From Scolanthus callimorphus (Eukaryota; Cnidaria; Anthozoa; Actiniaria; Edwardsiidae): 64,000 nt of DNA. Location of the stretch: positions 21,811,739-21,875,738 of the forward strand of contig CM066923.1 in assembly GCA_033964015.1 (NCBI GenBank), given 5' to 3'. Shown here one piece after another: positions 49,301-63,500 of this stretch. Below the pieces are notes generated by a model that did no database searches, had not been told where the DNA came from, and saw nothing but the letters and a program-made list of their open reading frames with translations. Numbering within the stretch: position 1 is the stretch's first letter; each line of letters starts with the position of its first letter. Made by a program: the position numbers and the translations under genes.

Positions 49301-52300
49301 TAACAGAGCTTCTATTCCGTCGAAGTTTATGCAATATTTTTCATTGAAATTCAGTACACAAAGATTTGAACTGATAATGTCTGATGATGTTGATGATGTT
49401 TATTGAAGTATTTTTGGATATAATTCACTCCCGCTGCACCACTTTTTCCCTAGTCGCGAAGGTTTCTTTGATAAACGATAAGTGTTTGTAAGTGGGCTTG
49501 TAACCCGGGGAAGGGTATAATAACAGAGAGTCCAAATCAGTCGGGCTTACTGACATTGTTTTTGTTCTCGAAAGTAGAGGTTTTTACAGCTAAAACCGTT
49601 GCATCGCGACTCCGATCAAACTATCTGAGCCAATGAAACTCTTGCCCTGCTTCGCCTACTGCAGTCAACTGGCTTCCCTCTGAACTAAGTCCAGACAACG
49701 TCGCGACGGAAAGCCAGGCGACTGCACTAGGCGAAACAAGGCAAGAATCTGATTGGCTCATAAGATTTGACTGACGGAAAACGAATGAAAACGCGGGTCG
49801 CGATGCAACTATTTTATCTGTAAAGGGGAATAACCTATAATATGCAAAGGTTGGGTAAAATGAAAGCCACTTTATAAAAAAAAACTTTTAACCGAACAAC
49901 AACTACTTTAGTTGAAAAGGTTCACTGCATTTCGCGTTTCTGTTTTCCATGAATTATTCTTGATTTAGCTTCCAATAACATAAATGACCGAGGCTGATTT
50001 TTTTCGCCCTCAGGTATGTGTGGTAGGGCCGAGCGGTTGTGGCAAAACCGAGTGCATCAAAACGCTTGCGGCCGCTCATCGAGAAATGGGACAACAGGTG
50101 AAGACAGATACTGTGTGTACCGGAGCCATGGACTCGGAAGAACTGTTGGGATACGTTGATCAAAACACCAGGTAAACGATCTTAATTTATCACGAAATTG
50201 CCAATTGAATGCGCCGATCAGCGCGTGATTTTCCTTCGACGATGTTCACAAGCCACTATTTATTGCGGGCACATTTGCAAGCGACAACAACAGCAACTTT
50301 ATTTCGCATTTCCAAAGTTACAAAATTGCGAGCGTGTAACATCCCGCGGCAAATATCTAGATTCATTTGAGTCCTTAATTAAGTTTTTATTTATTTCATT
50401 GTCCTGGAAAAGTCCTTGAGAAGTCTTTCATTGGTGCTTTTATGTATGAAGCCTGTGTGACGCCAGGTTCCAACGCAGGAAAATATATCTTTGGACCCAT
50501 CTAATCAACACTTGTGTTCACCTGACCTTGGCTTTCCAAAGTCTGTTCCTCAGCGGAGCTCACCGAGCCGGAGTCGCAAATCCGTAGCCCCGAAATTTTC
50601 TAATATGGCTTCATTTAATGAACTTCATTTCAATTTATTTTGACATTTATTTTACAGTAACAGTTGTACATTGAGCAACTAGGTTGAATAAGAAAAAAAA
50701 AAGATGGCGGAGCGCCTAAGGCTTGTGCGAGGAGGCGCCCTCACAATATAAGAAGATAATAGGAAACAAATAACAAATGCAAGACGAGACAGATAAACAT
50801 AGATTACTAGAATATATCAATTAAAGGGATAGAAATTTAAAACTTCAATTGGAACTGCCCCCATGGTGGTGATTTATATCATATACCCGTTTGAATGATT
50901 TCGCATACAGATTTCGTAAAATCTTCATTTCATTTTCGTTAGCATATTTATGTTGTCTTCGCCAATTTGATTTCCCAGAGAGTGGAAGGACGGTTTGCTT
51001 GCCGTACTGTTACGCCGCCAGTGCCGACAGCTGTGTCTTCAAGAAAGGGACAGAACTCAGCTGCCGGGAAAACGCTGATGAAGTGGCTACACCTTGATGG
51101 AATGGTAGGACAAACCTGACCTGGTTTGTTTCTTTTTTACAATGTTAGAGCAGCTGCAATCAGAATGGAGGCTGAATGTTCTCCCCTGCTTGGATATCGC
51201 TACCGAACCAGTTCAACCGGATTGCTCTTTTTTTACATTTGTACATTTTAAACAAGACTATGGGAGACTGTGTTGGACGGTTTAAACGGAGGTTTCCAAA
51301 ACAGCGAGGTTATCCTTTGTTAAATGTTTGGCCTAGAACATACGCCAAATTAACTTAGACAATGGAGATTCCTCATTTGAATGAGACTAGCGTATGTATG
51401 TCCTACGCCTTAGAAAGGGCCGTTTTCTTGGCACTTGTCTTTTGACAAAATGTCGTTTCTCTTTCTTTTTCTCATTCAGATCGATTCTTTGCAAATGGAG
51501 ATTTTCGGTTCTGTCATTCAGAACTCAGGTAAGTATTATGTTGACATCGTTACTCCACAAAATAGTTTCAGGAAAAATATACTTTGAAGAGAATGCAAAG
51601 TGGACGGGCGAACCCATGGCTTGTCAGGTCGGCGGTGTAACAATATACCGTGATCTTTCATTCAATGTTAGCGGATTTCATATGATTAATGGCGACTCAG
51701 TTTCATATAACTAAGTAATTTCGATGGCCTCGCTTTGTGATTGGTCGGGTAAAGAGTGTCCCTTGCTACATCAGCCACCAAAAACATTTTTCACCATAAC
51801 AGTTAGTTTTCTCCCAAAACGATTGGCTGATTTGCCGTCGGAATTTCATACCATTCTGCTCGCATCAGCTTGCGCGCGCGGCTCAAAAACACAGGGAAAC
51901 TGTTCGCATACGCGCGCTATTTGCAACGAGAGATGATTATAATTCATGGGGAGAAATACCGAATGGACATGCGCACTTGAGCGTGGCACTTCTAAAATAT
52001 GGACTCAGATTACCTTCAAATAATTTACTGTAAATGTATGGCAATGAAACTTAAATTCAAGATAACACTGGGCTAAATTCGAAATCGAAAGTTACTTTGC
52101 CTCCGATCGAAACAACATGTTGTTCATCTTTCTTTTCGTGGTAATATGGTGGGCTACAGTATAAAAATCGGTTCGGTTTTGTCAAATCTAGGTTACAAAC
52201 TCAAGAGCTCTGTTTACAAGAGGAAGTCTATGCCACGGCGCTAAAATACACAGAACTAACAGTCAAATTTCGTAACGTTATAAGCTCGTACAAACCTCAC

Positions 52301-54103
52301 TTTACCTCCAGATCAAAAAGAACAAGAATTCCTTCGTAAATCACACAGATTTCACGTCATGTAAATGATTTTTCAGCTCGGTTTTTAAGATCCACTTCCA
52401 TGTTAAACGAGGCTTCATTGTTTGGCCCTTGAAGTCCGCCTCGAAGCAAAAAGCTCGAAAAAATGCCGATTTCTTCGCTTCTTTCCGCTCTGAGCGGCCA
52501 GTTCTTCGACAGTGTACAACCAGGCGTTTCCTCTGCTAATAATATGTGTCCAAAAAGACTAGAAACGAGTACCAGAGTGCCTAGCGAACTTAATTTTAAA
52601 TATTAGCGCGAACTTGAAGCGAACCGGCGAAGGCAAAGTTCAGTATTGACTCTCGTTATTTATCAACGCATCCTCGATATTTTCCCAAAATTAACAAAAG
52701 CATGATATATTATTTTACTTTGCTTTCAAATTGTTTCTTCTTGGCATGTTATCAGCCGAAAAGGCAAAGTTTTAAGCAATTTATAACAACCTTCACTCTC
52801 TCTTCTGTCTCTCCCGGAAGTCAGGGTTTGTTTTTGCATACTAATTGACCCACCAATCGACAGCGACCAATGAGAGACGCAATAGGACAATCGACTTTAT
52901 TGACAGCATAATTAGGGTCATGTTTAAACTCCTCCCATTATCATTCGCTATTTCTCGCCATGTATATCATTTGGCATTTTGTCATGGTAAAAAAACAAAT
53001 TTCCAGAGGTTTTGAGTGGTGTGGACTCTTGTTTACAGCTTTTTACGCCATCTTCTTGGCCAAAATGTGTTGTGGATTCACTAGCCGCGTATCACTTGTA
53101 TTTGTGAAATTTTAATTATCAGGCACAATCGTGTTAGGGAACAACGAACGAATCAAAGTTCCAGAAGCTTTGTTAATACTTTGGGAGGTAAGTGGTATAT
53201 TCTTTTTAAAATTCGACTCTATATTTATCGTAAAGAAAAAGCTGGTTGGATCACAGGAGCTAACCTTTTTCCATTTTTGATCTGGCTTGAAAGAGATCAG
53301 AGAAATTAAACCTAGAAAAATAACGAATGAAGGTTCTTTATCAACCTAAATTTCTTTTCTACCCATATCCCTCCGAATGTTGCATTTAACTTCCCTCCAC
53401 TCTTGTCTTGATCAAAAACAACGTACTTCTAGGTTATCTATCTGCAAACAAAACAAAAAGAGGATTTCCTATTTGAAAAATATAGTACGTGGCTTTTCGT
53501 ATTCAAGCCCTGAAATTTGTTGACCCTCACACTTTTTTTTCTATTTCACTTTTAGCTGGAATCACTGGAGAATTTGTCCCCTGCCGTCCTGTCTTCAGTG
53601 GGCATGCTCACACTAAACAGTTCAGACGTCAGCTGGCCATTGCTAGTGGAGCGCTGGCTCACTCACCGTCCCGAGCGCGAAGTCGAGTTCTACGAGAGCT
53701 GTGTGATCGCTACATCGACCCGACATTGGATTATCTCGCGTCCAAAACTTCCGTCCCGCCACAGACGGGCGCGCCCGCGGGACAGAACAAGTCGACACAG
53801 CTACGTCACGTGGTCTCTGTCAACGAGATGGGGATGGTGAATACGTTACTGACCATTGTAGAGGTAAGGTAGTGGCCTATTAGTTTTGTAGTCCTCTAGA
53901 TATCATAATACAGCCAGGGGCGTACCCAGGATTTTTGAAGTGGGGGTTCCACTTTGCTATTCCCCTGTTCCTACCCATAAATTTCGGGAAGAACATTCTA
54001 GACCTGGCAATTCAAAGCTTGATTTTGAACTGATACGGTGTCGAAGCGATTTCACCTAAATATTACTCGAATTTTCCTAAGTTAGAAATTCCGTAACCCC
54101 TGG

Positions 54104-54144
<41 letters not shown>

Positions 54145-57100
54145 CCCCCCTGGGTACGCCCCTGACAGCGATTTTAGTCGGGCCAGAATTTCGAAGCGAA
54201 CTCGTCGAACTAGACTATCCAAACAAACTAAATATACAATGAACCAATTCAAATTTCAAGAGCATGTTCATCCCACCAGATGCAGCGCGCATAGTTGAAC
54301 GAAACAAACCGCCATCAGAGATATTCAAAAATCAATAAAATATTCACGGCGCGCGCCAAAAATATTTTTCTTTCGCTATTGTTCTATTGGATAATGGATC
54401 TATTTGATTATAACTTTGCATTCAATTTGGTCCATCATTTCTGTCAACCATTCAAATTTCAAACCAATTCATTCAACGTAGCTATGTATTTAGAAATCAC
54501 GTGTTCACCGCGTGATAGTGTTTTCCTTGACTTGTGATTGGCTGACGAGGAAACCATTCAGCAGCAAGTTGTATTTTCTCTCGCTAAGTGATGTTACTGC
54601 AGTCACATCTGAATTTCGCTCTTTTTCCAGGCTATCATAGCGAACTACCAAGACCTCATGCCGAGTGAGTTTGAGAACTACTTCTGTTACGCGGCCATGT
54701 GGGCGTTTGGCGGGACGCTGGAAGAGAAACACCGGCCCTACTTCAGTCAATGGTGGAGGGAGCAATGGGGAGCGTTCGTCTCTCTTCCTGGAGATGAAAT
54801 GGTAAAGCTTTTGTCAATGTATTTAAAGCTTAGTTTCCATATAGTCTTATCTGTCGTATCAGTCAACCGTGAAATTCCAGCTTCCATTGTTTCACGGCCG
54901 ACTGATGCGACAGATACGAAAGATAGACTATATGGAAACTAGGATTTAAAGAGCTTGATGGTACAGCACCATTATTTAGGAAATGTGACCGACTTCAATC
55001 CTATATTGATTTGACAAGGTTGGCTCAGCTGGGCCTCTCACCGCTGTGGTCCAGGTTCGACTCCCGGCCCGGGTAGAGGAAATTTTATTTCTGTTCGGGT
55101 CGTGGTCGAAACTGGTTCATATTGTGAGTTGAACTTTGTTCTACTGTGTTTCACGTCTTCGGATGAGACATAAAACCGACATTCCGTCTCGCCTTAGGTC
55201 ATGATACAGCTCTCGTAAGATCTGAGCCTATTGGATTGATACCCTCAGTGCAAAACAATAGAGGGTCATAATACAACGAGGAAACAATGGGATGCTTTGT
55301 TCTGCCTATCCAATCACACAAGATCTTACGAGTAGCTGCATCCTGCTCGCCTTCACTACCCTACCCAGTTCCAGGTCCACCCTTTGGCAGTGACCACCCT
55401 CAGTGTCTGTGCTTATGACCGCTTGGCTGCCAGTGGCGCCGTTGAGACCCAGCGTAATTCAGCTTTCGAGCTTCAAGTTTGAGAAGTCGGTCTCCAATAT
55501 TTGTGTTTCTATTAAATAGTGAATTAACCTGCAAGAACAAGTGCTTGCACTGTGGGTTACAGCCAAAATCGTTGTTTTTGCGTTGGAAATTTCCAAAACG
55601 TGGTTTCTTCTTGGGCGTTTCCGTTCTGCAAGTCAAAAACTTCTCATCCAATCAAATCCTTGTCCTGTTTTGCCTAGTGCAGTCAACTGGGTTTTCGTCG
55701 CGACAGAAAGCCATTCGACTGCACTAGGCGAAACATGGCAAGGACCTGATTGGCTTAAATGGTCAGACTGGCAGGACGTTTTGAAAATGCCAAGCTTGGA
55801 ACAACGTTTTTTTTTTTTTCTGTTTTTGTTTTTTGTTTTCAAGGTTTGGAATTACTTCGTGAACCCGGAGAACGCACGAGTTCCAGAGCTGGCGAGACTC
55901 GGTTCCACCGTATGCTCAGACGGCAGCGGAGGGAATACCAAACGAGGCTTATGTTCACACCGTACACAACGAGGTTAGAAAAATCGGCAAGTCCTTGGTG
56001 TCTTGACTCGTACCAGTACCGATAACAATAGCTACAGAAAGGAACAATAGCACAAGCCAACAAAAGAATTAAATAGGGGACTCGTGATGTGTCAAGACAC
56101 CAAGGAGAGAGAACGAAAAATCTATACTTCTTTACGTCTGAATTTTCCAAGAGATTGTTTCATCAATTACGTAATTGCTTACCAATAATCTATCAGTAGA
56201 ATGTTCGCGCTGACGTCATCCATTGTTATTAATGTGCCGACCAGAGATCGATGGTTCACAGAACAAAAGGCGCTATTCAATCTATGGTTGGCACATTAGC
56301 ATAAGAAATAACAATGTTGGTAAACGGTGAATAGCGCTATAGCCTTTCACAGTACCTCGTGCAGTCGAACGATTTCACGACAACACACTCAAATAAAAAA
56401 AGGTGTAAGAACTTCCAAAAAAGACAAACTGCTGAAAAAGGTGTGCGTTGCCTTGGAAACGTGCTTTATGCTTGACAGTGATTACATATTGGATGCAAAA
56501 AATCTCAAGGTGAATTCAGACACGTCTTCTCGCAAAGTGAGGTACAATCGAGAGCGAAGGGCGAAATTCAGATCGGATGCACTTATGATGAAATGCACAA
56601 TGGAGGATTCCAAACTTTGAAGTTATATCAAAATTGTTTGAAAATCGGCCCTTTTGACGATAAAACTTACCTACATTGCTTATAGGCTTGTTATATGAAT
56701 TGGGGATGATAGATACAATTAAGAGCTGTATTTATGAATTAATCAAATAACCGTGAACCCTTCAAGGTCGAACAAACTTCTCTTCGTCTTTTACACAGGC
56801 GTATCTCCCATCTTGTCGGGCTCCTGGCCGATGCAGGAAAACCGGTTTTACTGGTTGGCGAAGAAGGAGGCGGAAAGACCTCGATCTTACGTCACCGGTT
56901 AAAAACACAACATGGCGGCGACATAGGCGAGGTACTGAGTATGACCGTGTATTGTAACAAGTTCACTTCCGGTCGGAGTCTGTGGCGGGAGATGTCCAAC
57001 TGTCTGGTGGTGGAAACACGCGCATACGTACGTACCGAAAGGCAACAAGAGGCTCACGTGTCTGGTGGATGACTTGAACCTCAGCAAGGTATGGTCAGAG

Positions 57101-60100
57101 GTGCTTTAAGTGATCTTGATTGACTAAATATATGGCTATTTAAAGGAGCGGTTGTTACGATTTAGCAACACTTTTGGTGATGTAAGAACATCTAGGTTTG
57201 TTAATAGCCCTTTAACTACAAAGCGATAACAGAAGGCAAACACAAAACAGATCATAACATTGTCATTGTCAATGTTATGATCTGTTTTTTTGTTTGCCTT
57301 CTGTTATCGCTTTTTAGTTAAAGGGCTATTAAATAACCTAGACCGAAAAAAGGTTCTTCCATAGGTTTTTCCGAGGAGTGCAATAAAGGAAAGCCTCTTC
57401 CATGGGTTTTTCCGACGGGGTGCAATCCCATAAAGCCTCTTCCGTAGGTATTTCCGAGGGGGTAGAGCAAGAATTTCCGAGGGGGTTAGTAAAAAGGGGG
57501 GGGGGGGGTGTAGCTAAAAAATGGAGTGCCCTCTGTAGGTAGAAAACCAACCTTGTGGTGTTTTTTTAAGTTTTGTTTTTTAAGTTTTGTGCCATATTAA
57601 TTAGACAACGCAACAAACCAAATCATAATATTGACACCCATCGGACACAGGCTTTTTAAATGAGTCTCTTATCTAGGCGACAGAATTGGCACCCAGTCAT
57701 CCTGCGAGCTCGTCCGACAACATATCGATCACGGCGGCGTGTTCGTGTTCGACCCTGAGACACACAAATGGCGAGAAATTCGAGACGTGTCCTATCTGTC
57801 GTCCTACAACCCTTACACCCCACCCACTACCGCCAAGCTTAGCAACCGGTTGCTAAGGCACTTTGCTCTTTTCAGTGTCTCATTTCCAAGGTAAGGCTAG
57901 TTTTTATAAGTAAGAATAAAAAAATAACGAAATGCCTTTTGGTAAACGCAGATTTATTTTTGCGTGTTTTGCGAGCGAAATATAGTCATAGAACCTTAGG
58001 TTGAGAACATATCGTAACATAAGAAGGAATGACAATGTGTAAGTTTATAAATGCAAAAAAAACCGTGTCTTGTAGTAGTACATGTAACAATTATATTGCG
58101 AATTGGCATTTTCATGGCTTACCAGGCTGAAACAGTTTTCAAAATTTTACGTAAGAATGCCTTATATGCACGTTTCAGTTTCCTTTTCCTTATAGCACTT
58201 AATAAAAGTATAATAAAGGATTCAAATTCTGATCCCACTGGTTTAATTGCGTTTCGACAAAGAAGAAACGCAACCTACTCGCGTATGCCAAGTTTCTTTG
58301 AGTGAAATTCAAGCAATTAGCCTCACTTATGTACCCGGGCTTCTCACGGCTAGCCTTCGCGCAAGCAAACCAGTCAAAGTTTTGCCGGCTCTGTATGCCA
58401 AGATTCTTTGAGCGAAATTCATGCAACTAGCCTCGCTTTCGTATGCCAATGTTTCTCACGGCGAAACGAAACGCACTTACTAATCTAAGATTACTTCTAG
58501 TGTATAACATTTGTTGAAACAACCGCGACATAGTCCCTTTAATTTTTTTAGCCCCTTTAACTTTTTCTCATTTAAGCATTTCTGAGCTTCACTACATCTA
58601 CACCAACAACTCGAGAAGCACTTCCTTCTCAACGTGCACCAGCCTCAATCAAGTGCGCGGATAGCTCGTCCACGGGGACTGGGGAGAGCGCGAAGAGCAA
58701 GCGGGGACTGGGTACCAGGACCGTGCCATGAGGGAGCTGCTGAACTCCATCACGTTTGTGACCCTGGAGCTTCAGGACCATTACGGACCATGTACCTGGC
58801 AACGGCCCAGAGATGTCACTACATGTTCACCATGACCGATCTTACGATGATCTCAGGTAAGCTATGCTGTATCACGTTTGGTCGGTGAATTATTTTCGCG
58901 AGAAATAAGATCAGATTTCGTATGACTGTGAAAAGTGCCGCAACACGGCGCGCCGCACGGAACTGGCCTACTGGGTAGATAGCGATGCATGAAATCAAGT
59001 AGTCGCGGCGCGGCACAACTTACTCGCGGCACTTTTCACAGCCATACGAAATCCGCTCTAAAGTTCTACGAACGTGGAAATAAGATATCTGTCTCTCAAG
59101 GTATGGCTAGATCAAGGTTTACAACTTTTCGACGACTTTATTGTTAAGGATTTACTTGACAACCTGCGATCCGCTATCTGTAGGTAGAGATGATGCTTTG
59201 AAGGACTAAAAGTTTAGTTAACCGATCAGTGAGTGGTATATGTGTATTCGATTCTGCTCTTCAAATATTCGATTCCTCCCTGCGTTTCCACATTCTTGTT
59301 AATCCCCGTCGCTAACTACAAGTAGAAGACAAAGATTACAAAAACAAGCATGCAAATACAGAATTCACATAAAGATCTAACCAAAATCCTTTCGTTGCTA
59401 TAGAAACATATGCCTGACTCTGCGCCCTGGTTGTTCACACCGGAGCTGTTGTTGCTATGGAAACATGAAGTTGATTGGGTTTACAGTCGTCGGCTGATTG
59501 ACGCGGTCGATAAGGAGAGATTGCAACAGGCGTTCCTGGTGGCGGCCAAGAAGAGATTTACTAACGAGGAACAGGTTTGTCGAGATAACATTTGTACACT
59601 AGCGAGTCCCTGTGCAAGAAAGGCTTTTGAGTAGTGAGTTGAGACATTCTTACTGATGACGTAATATCTCTGCTTTAAGCATATGAAGCGAAATCAGTTT
59701 TACATTTTTCAATACATCTATTACTGCGATTTTCATAGTTCTGCGAACTCCCACTTGACATTTCCGAACGCAAAAATGCGTTTTGGCTTCCGTCAATGTA
59801 AAAGAAGGAAAAACCAACACAGAAACGCAAGATTTGCCCTGAAGAAGGACCGAAATAAAGGTACGAAAAGTTGGCAAATCTTGCGTTTCTGTGTTGGTTT
59901 TTCCTTCTTTTACATTGCATTACCTCAAACCAAGGCATCCCGAAGGGATCCAGAAAACATTGCTGTTTGCACACCTTTGATTTTAAGAAGAAGCTTCCGT
60001 CAATCAAACCTTTTAAGCCGTGTCCACGCGTGTTCCTGAGTTTGTATTAACAGTGAAAAATTGTATTCTGAGCCTAGCTAGCTCCATAAGATCAGGTAAT

Positions 60101-60491
60101 CAAAGTTGTTCATCGTTTGATTGGCGGAAGCCAAACCGTGGTAAGGGCTATGCTATGGCCGTTCAAAGTTACGTATTTTGCTGTGGCCTCTGACTAGCAC
60201 ATTAGCATTCACGATATCAGATGACACTGTTTCGTGACGCAATTCTGTTTCTACACTACAAAGTGAGATCAAAGGGAACCCCAGCTGTTTAGCCTTTTAA
60301 AGCTTAGAGGGAACTTTGACAACTCAAAAACATTCGTCAAAACTTTATAACTGAAAAGAAACTCAGTTTGGACAATGCGTCTTGTTTTACTTTGGTGAGA
60401 TTCTTATTTGAATGTCGCCATATTAGAAACATGACGTCACTCCTGCGCTTGCAACAGGTTATCCTATTAGGCTGCATTCATTATGTATACT

Positions 60492-60522
<31 letters not shown>

Positions 60523-63500
60523 AGGGCAGAGGAAATTTTTTTGACTGCAAAATTTTCAGATCCCCCCAAGGCACAACATATTTTTTACGAATCCCCCCTC
60601 TTGGTCAAAGAAAAAAAAAAACATGGAAAAAACATTTTCAAGTATATATTTATATCAATTTTACATTTTTCAAAAAATAAAGAACAAGGCTCAATGATAA
60701 AAAAATACAAAGCGTAAAAAAATGCAAATAAAAATCCTAGGTGCTTTACTTTTTTGTGTCGGTATAAATGGACTTTCTACCAAGTGATCTGGTGCGCTCC
60801 TCGAATTGGAGCCTACTACACATAGGCTGAGTATCACTTTATTTGTATTTGATTGTTTGGTATGTTTTCCGTTGTGCGCGCAAAGCGCGCCGCAATTTGA
60901 CAATGAAGCTACAAGACTATTAATCAAAAGTCCAAAGGCGTTTTTGTCTGGCAGACGAAAGCCACCGAAGAGGACCTCGAGGAATTGTAGTAACAAGAAG
61001 GCCTTTTACGACTTTTTAAGTTTAAAATAATTAATAATAATTCTAATAATATAATAATTAATATAATTCTTTATGCGCGCGAAGCACGCAGTTTTTTTTC
61101 AACATATCAGTTGAAAGAGGGTGAATACACGAGAATAGTAGTGCAAGTGATATTTCTTCAGGAAGGAGGTTCAAACTCGGTGTTCAACAATTGAGCCTTC
61201 CTTCATTTACTAAAACTGCACAACCTTATCTTAAATATATATAATACNNNNNNNNNNNNNNNNNNNNNNNNNNNNNNNNNNNNNNNNNNNNNNNNNNNNN
61301 NNNNNNNNNNNNNNNNNNNNNNNNNNNNNNNNNNNNNNNNNNNNNNNTTGCTTTAATAGTGCAACCTATCATAGGATATATAATTTGCACAGCGCATTAT
61401 TATGTAATTGCGATTTACATACTTTTTACTGCTGCATCAAAGGCCTCCGTATTATTGCGAAGAGCAATGGCATTAGACTCAAGACTGTTCCACAGTCGTA
61501 TTGCACGTGGAAAAAAAACTAAATTTAAAAATGTTCGGCATAAGGAACATTATGATCTTCTTGGGTTTGTCTAGACCTCTTATGAGGTTTTCAAAACTCA
61601 GCTAGCGTCAGATTAGTAGACACAAGGTTGCAGCCAAATGAGTATGACAGAGTTTTCCAGTGCTTCGCGGATTTCTCAGTTGGACTGTAGAGTTGAATTA
61701 GTGTTTCGTTTTCTTGTCAGGGTGTAATGGAGGTCATTTGTCGCCTGGTGCGCATCGTGCAGTGTCCACACGAATGTGGTCATGCTATGATAGTATCCGA
61801 AGGCTCCCTGGACTGGCTACTAAGCTGGCTCAGCTTGCCGCACATCTATGTGATTACGCCGTGTTCCGTATCAACCCCTCCTCAGTGTCAAATGCAAATA
61901 AATACACCTTGGAGAGCTTCAAGGCGGATCTCGTACAAGCGTACACCAGAGCAGGGGTTAAGGTATGTAAGGCCCAGCGCAAACGAACTTCTTCTGTCGA
62001 ACCTTTTCTTTTTCAAAGGATGCCGCTTTATTAGACTTTCTAATAGAAAACTTTCTATTGTTTGGATTGGAACGGCGCGACTGTGGCACGACGTTTGCCG
62101 TAGGCCTTAGGGCCTGTTCACATGAGGCGATATATCTCCGGGGGTAGGGATTTCTCGGGGGGTATGGACGACTGGTTGTGTTTCACATGAGAACATTTGC
62201 ACCGAGACATCTCCGTGTTGTGGCTAGAAAGCATGCGCCACGCACGTATTTTTCTTACCCAAAATCAGTCACTACAACTCTGATTAAAATCCGGTGAATT
62301 TCTCAGTAAGACGTGCAGGCGAACGATTCCATGACAACACACGCTCCCCCAAGCAACAAAAGCATGCGAAAACTTCCAAGCCAGACAACCAGGCGCTACG
62401 ACTGTTGAAAAAGGCATATTGTATTGTCTTGGAAACGTTGTTAAAAAATATCGTTTTTTATGTGGCTGTGATTTACATAATGGATAAGAAAATCTCGTAG
62501 TAAATCCAGACGGCTCCTTTCGCAAAGTTGATGGAATTGATCGTAGTTAAGGGAGGCTGTCGCGATACGCGCATGCTCCAGGAACGATCACTGAGCAAAA
62601 CTATTGGGCCATCGGAACAGAAAACTATTGAAGAATATGTAAAGCGTAAACATTTGGTCGGATGGATCGAGGAATAGCGAGATTAAAACGGATTGTTTTC
62701 GTGGTTTTCAGCCTTCGCTGGCCGTCGTTACGGGACGATACTTCTTTGTTTTGAGATGCGCAAAACAGCTGCGCAGTTGTTTGCCTACTATTGTGCACAG
62801 GTTTCTTGTAGTTTCCAGGTTTCCATGTTCTGTTATTTCCACAGGGTGAACACCTGTTGCTATTGCTTCCCGAGTCGGACATGATCGAGGAGGACTTCCT
62901 AGTGTACGTCAGCGAGTTTCTCGTCTCCTGTTCAATCTCCCATCTGTTCAGCGAGGAAGAACAGACGTCCGTTATCAACGCCGTGCGTACCGAGGTCACA
63001 CAAGCAGGGCTCACATACACGCGGGATGTGGCATGGGACTTCTTCCTTAAGTAAGTGTGGCGATCAAGCGCGGAATACTGATTTAGGGTTCTGAACTAAG
63101 CCTGGTGCACACTTACGACCTTCTCAAAGCTCTAAAGCCTGGTGCACACTTGCGACATAACGTCATAAAAAATATCACGCAACAAAATTTAGTGGTTTCA
63201 AAGTCCACAACAAAAACACATAATATTGCTTTGGTGAAGTAATCTAATGATGATCCATGGCAAATACAGCCGATTGCGTTTGAGCGTTTTACCCTAACAG
63301 TTCGCACATTATGTTTGAACGTTTAAAAGTTGTGTTTCTAGGATGAAACGAGACGTTTCTATGGCGAACCAAAGAGTTCTGTCCTCTCTGATTGGTCAGT
63401 GAAAAATACACATGGCGGTTGCCCTTGGAAACGTCTGACTTTTTGTCTCACAACGCAACTTTCAAACGTTCAAACGTAACGTGCGAACTGTTTGGGTAAA

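Noticed and set aside
55541..55978. 145-codon frame as an independent gene
   Set aside because: Only its last part overlaps a real exon and then in a partly wrong frame; the rest is a MITE.
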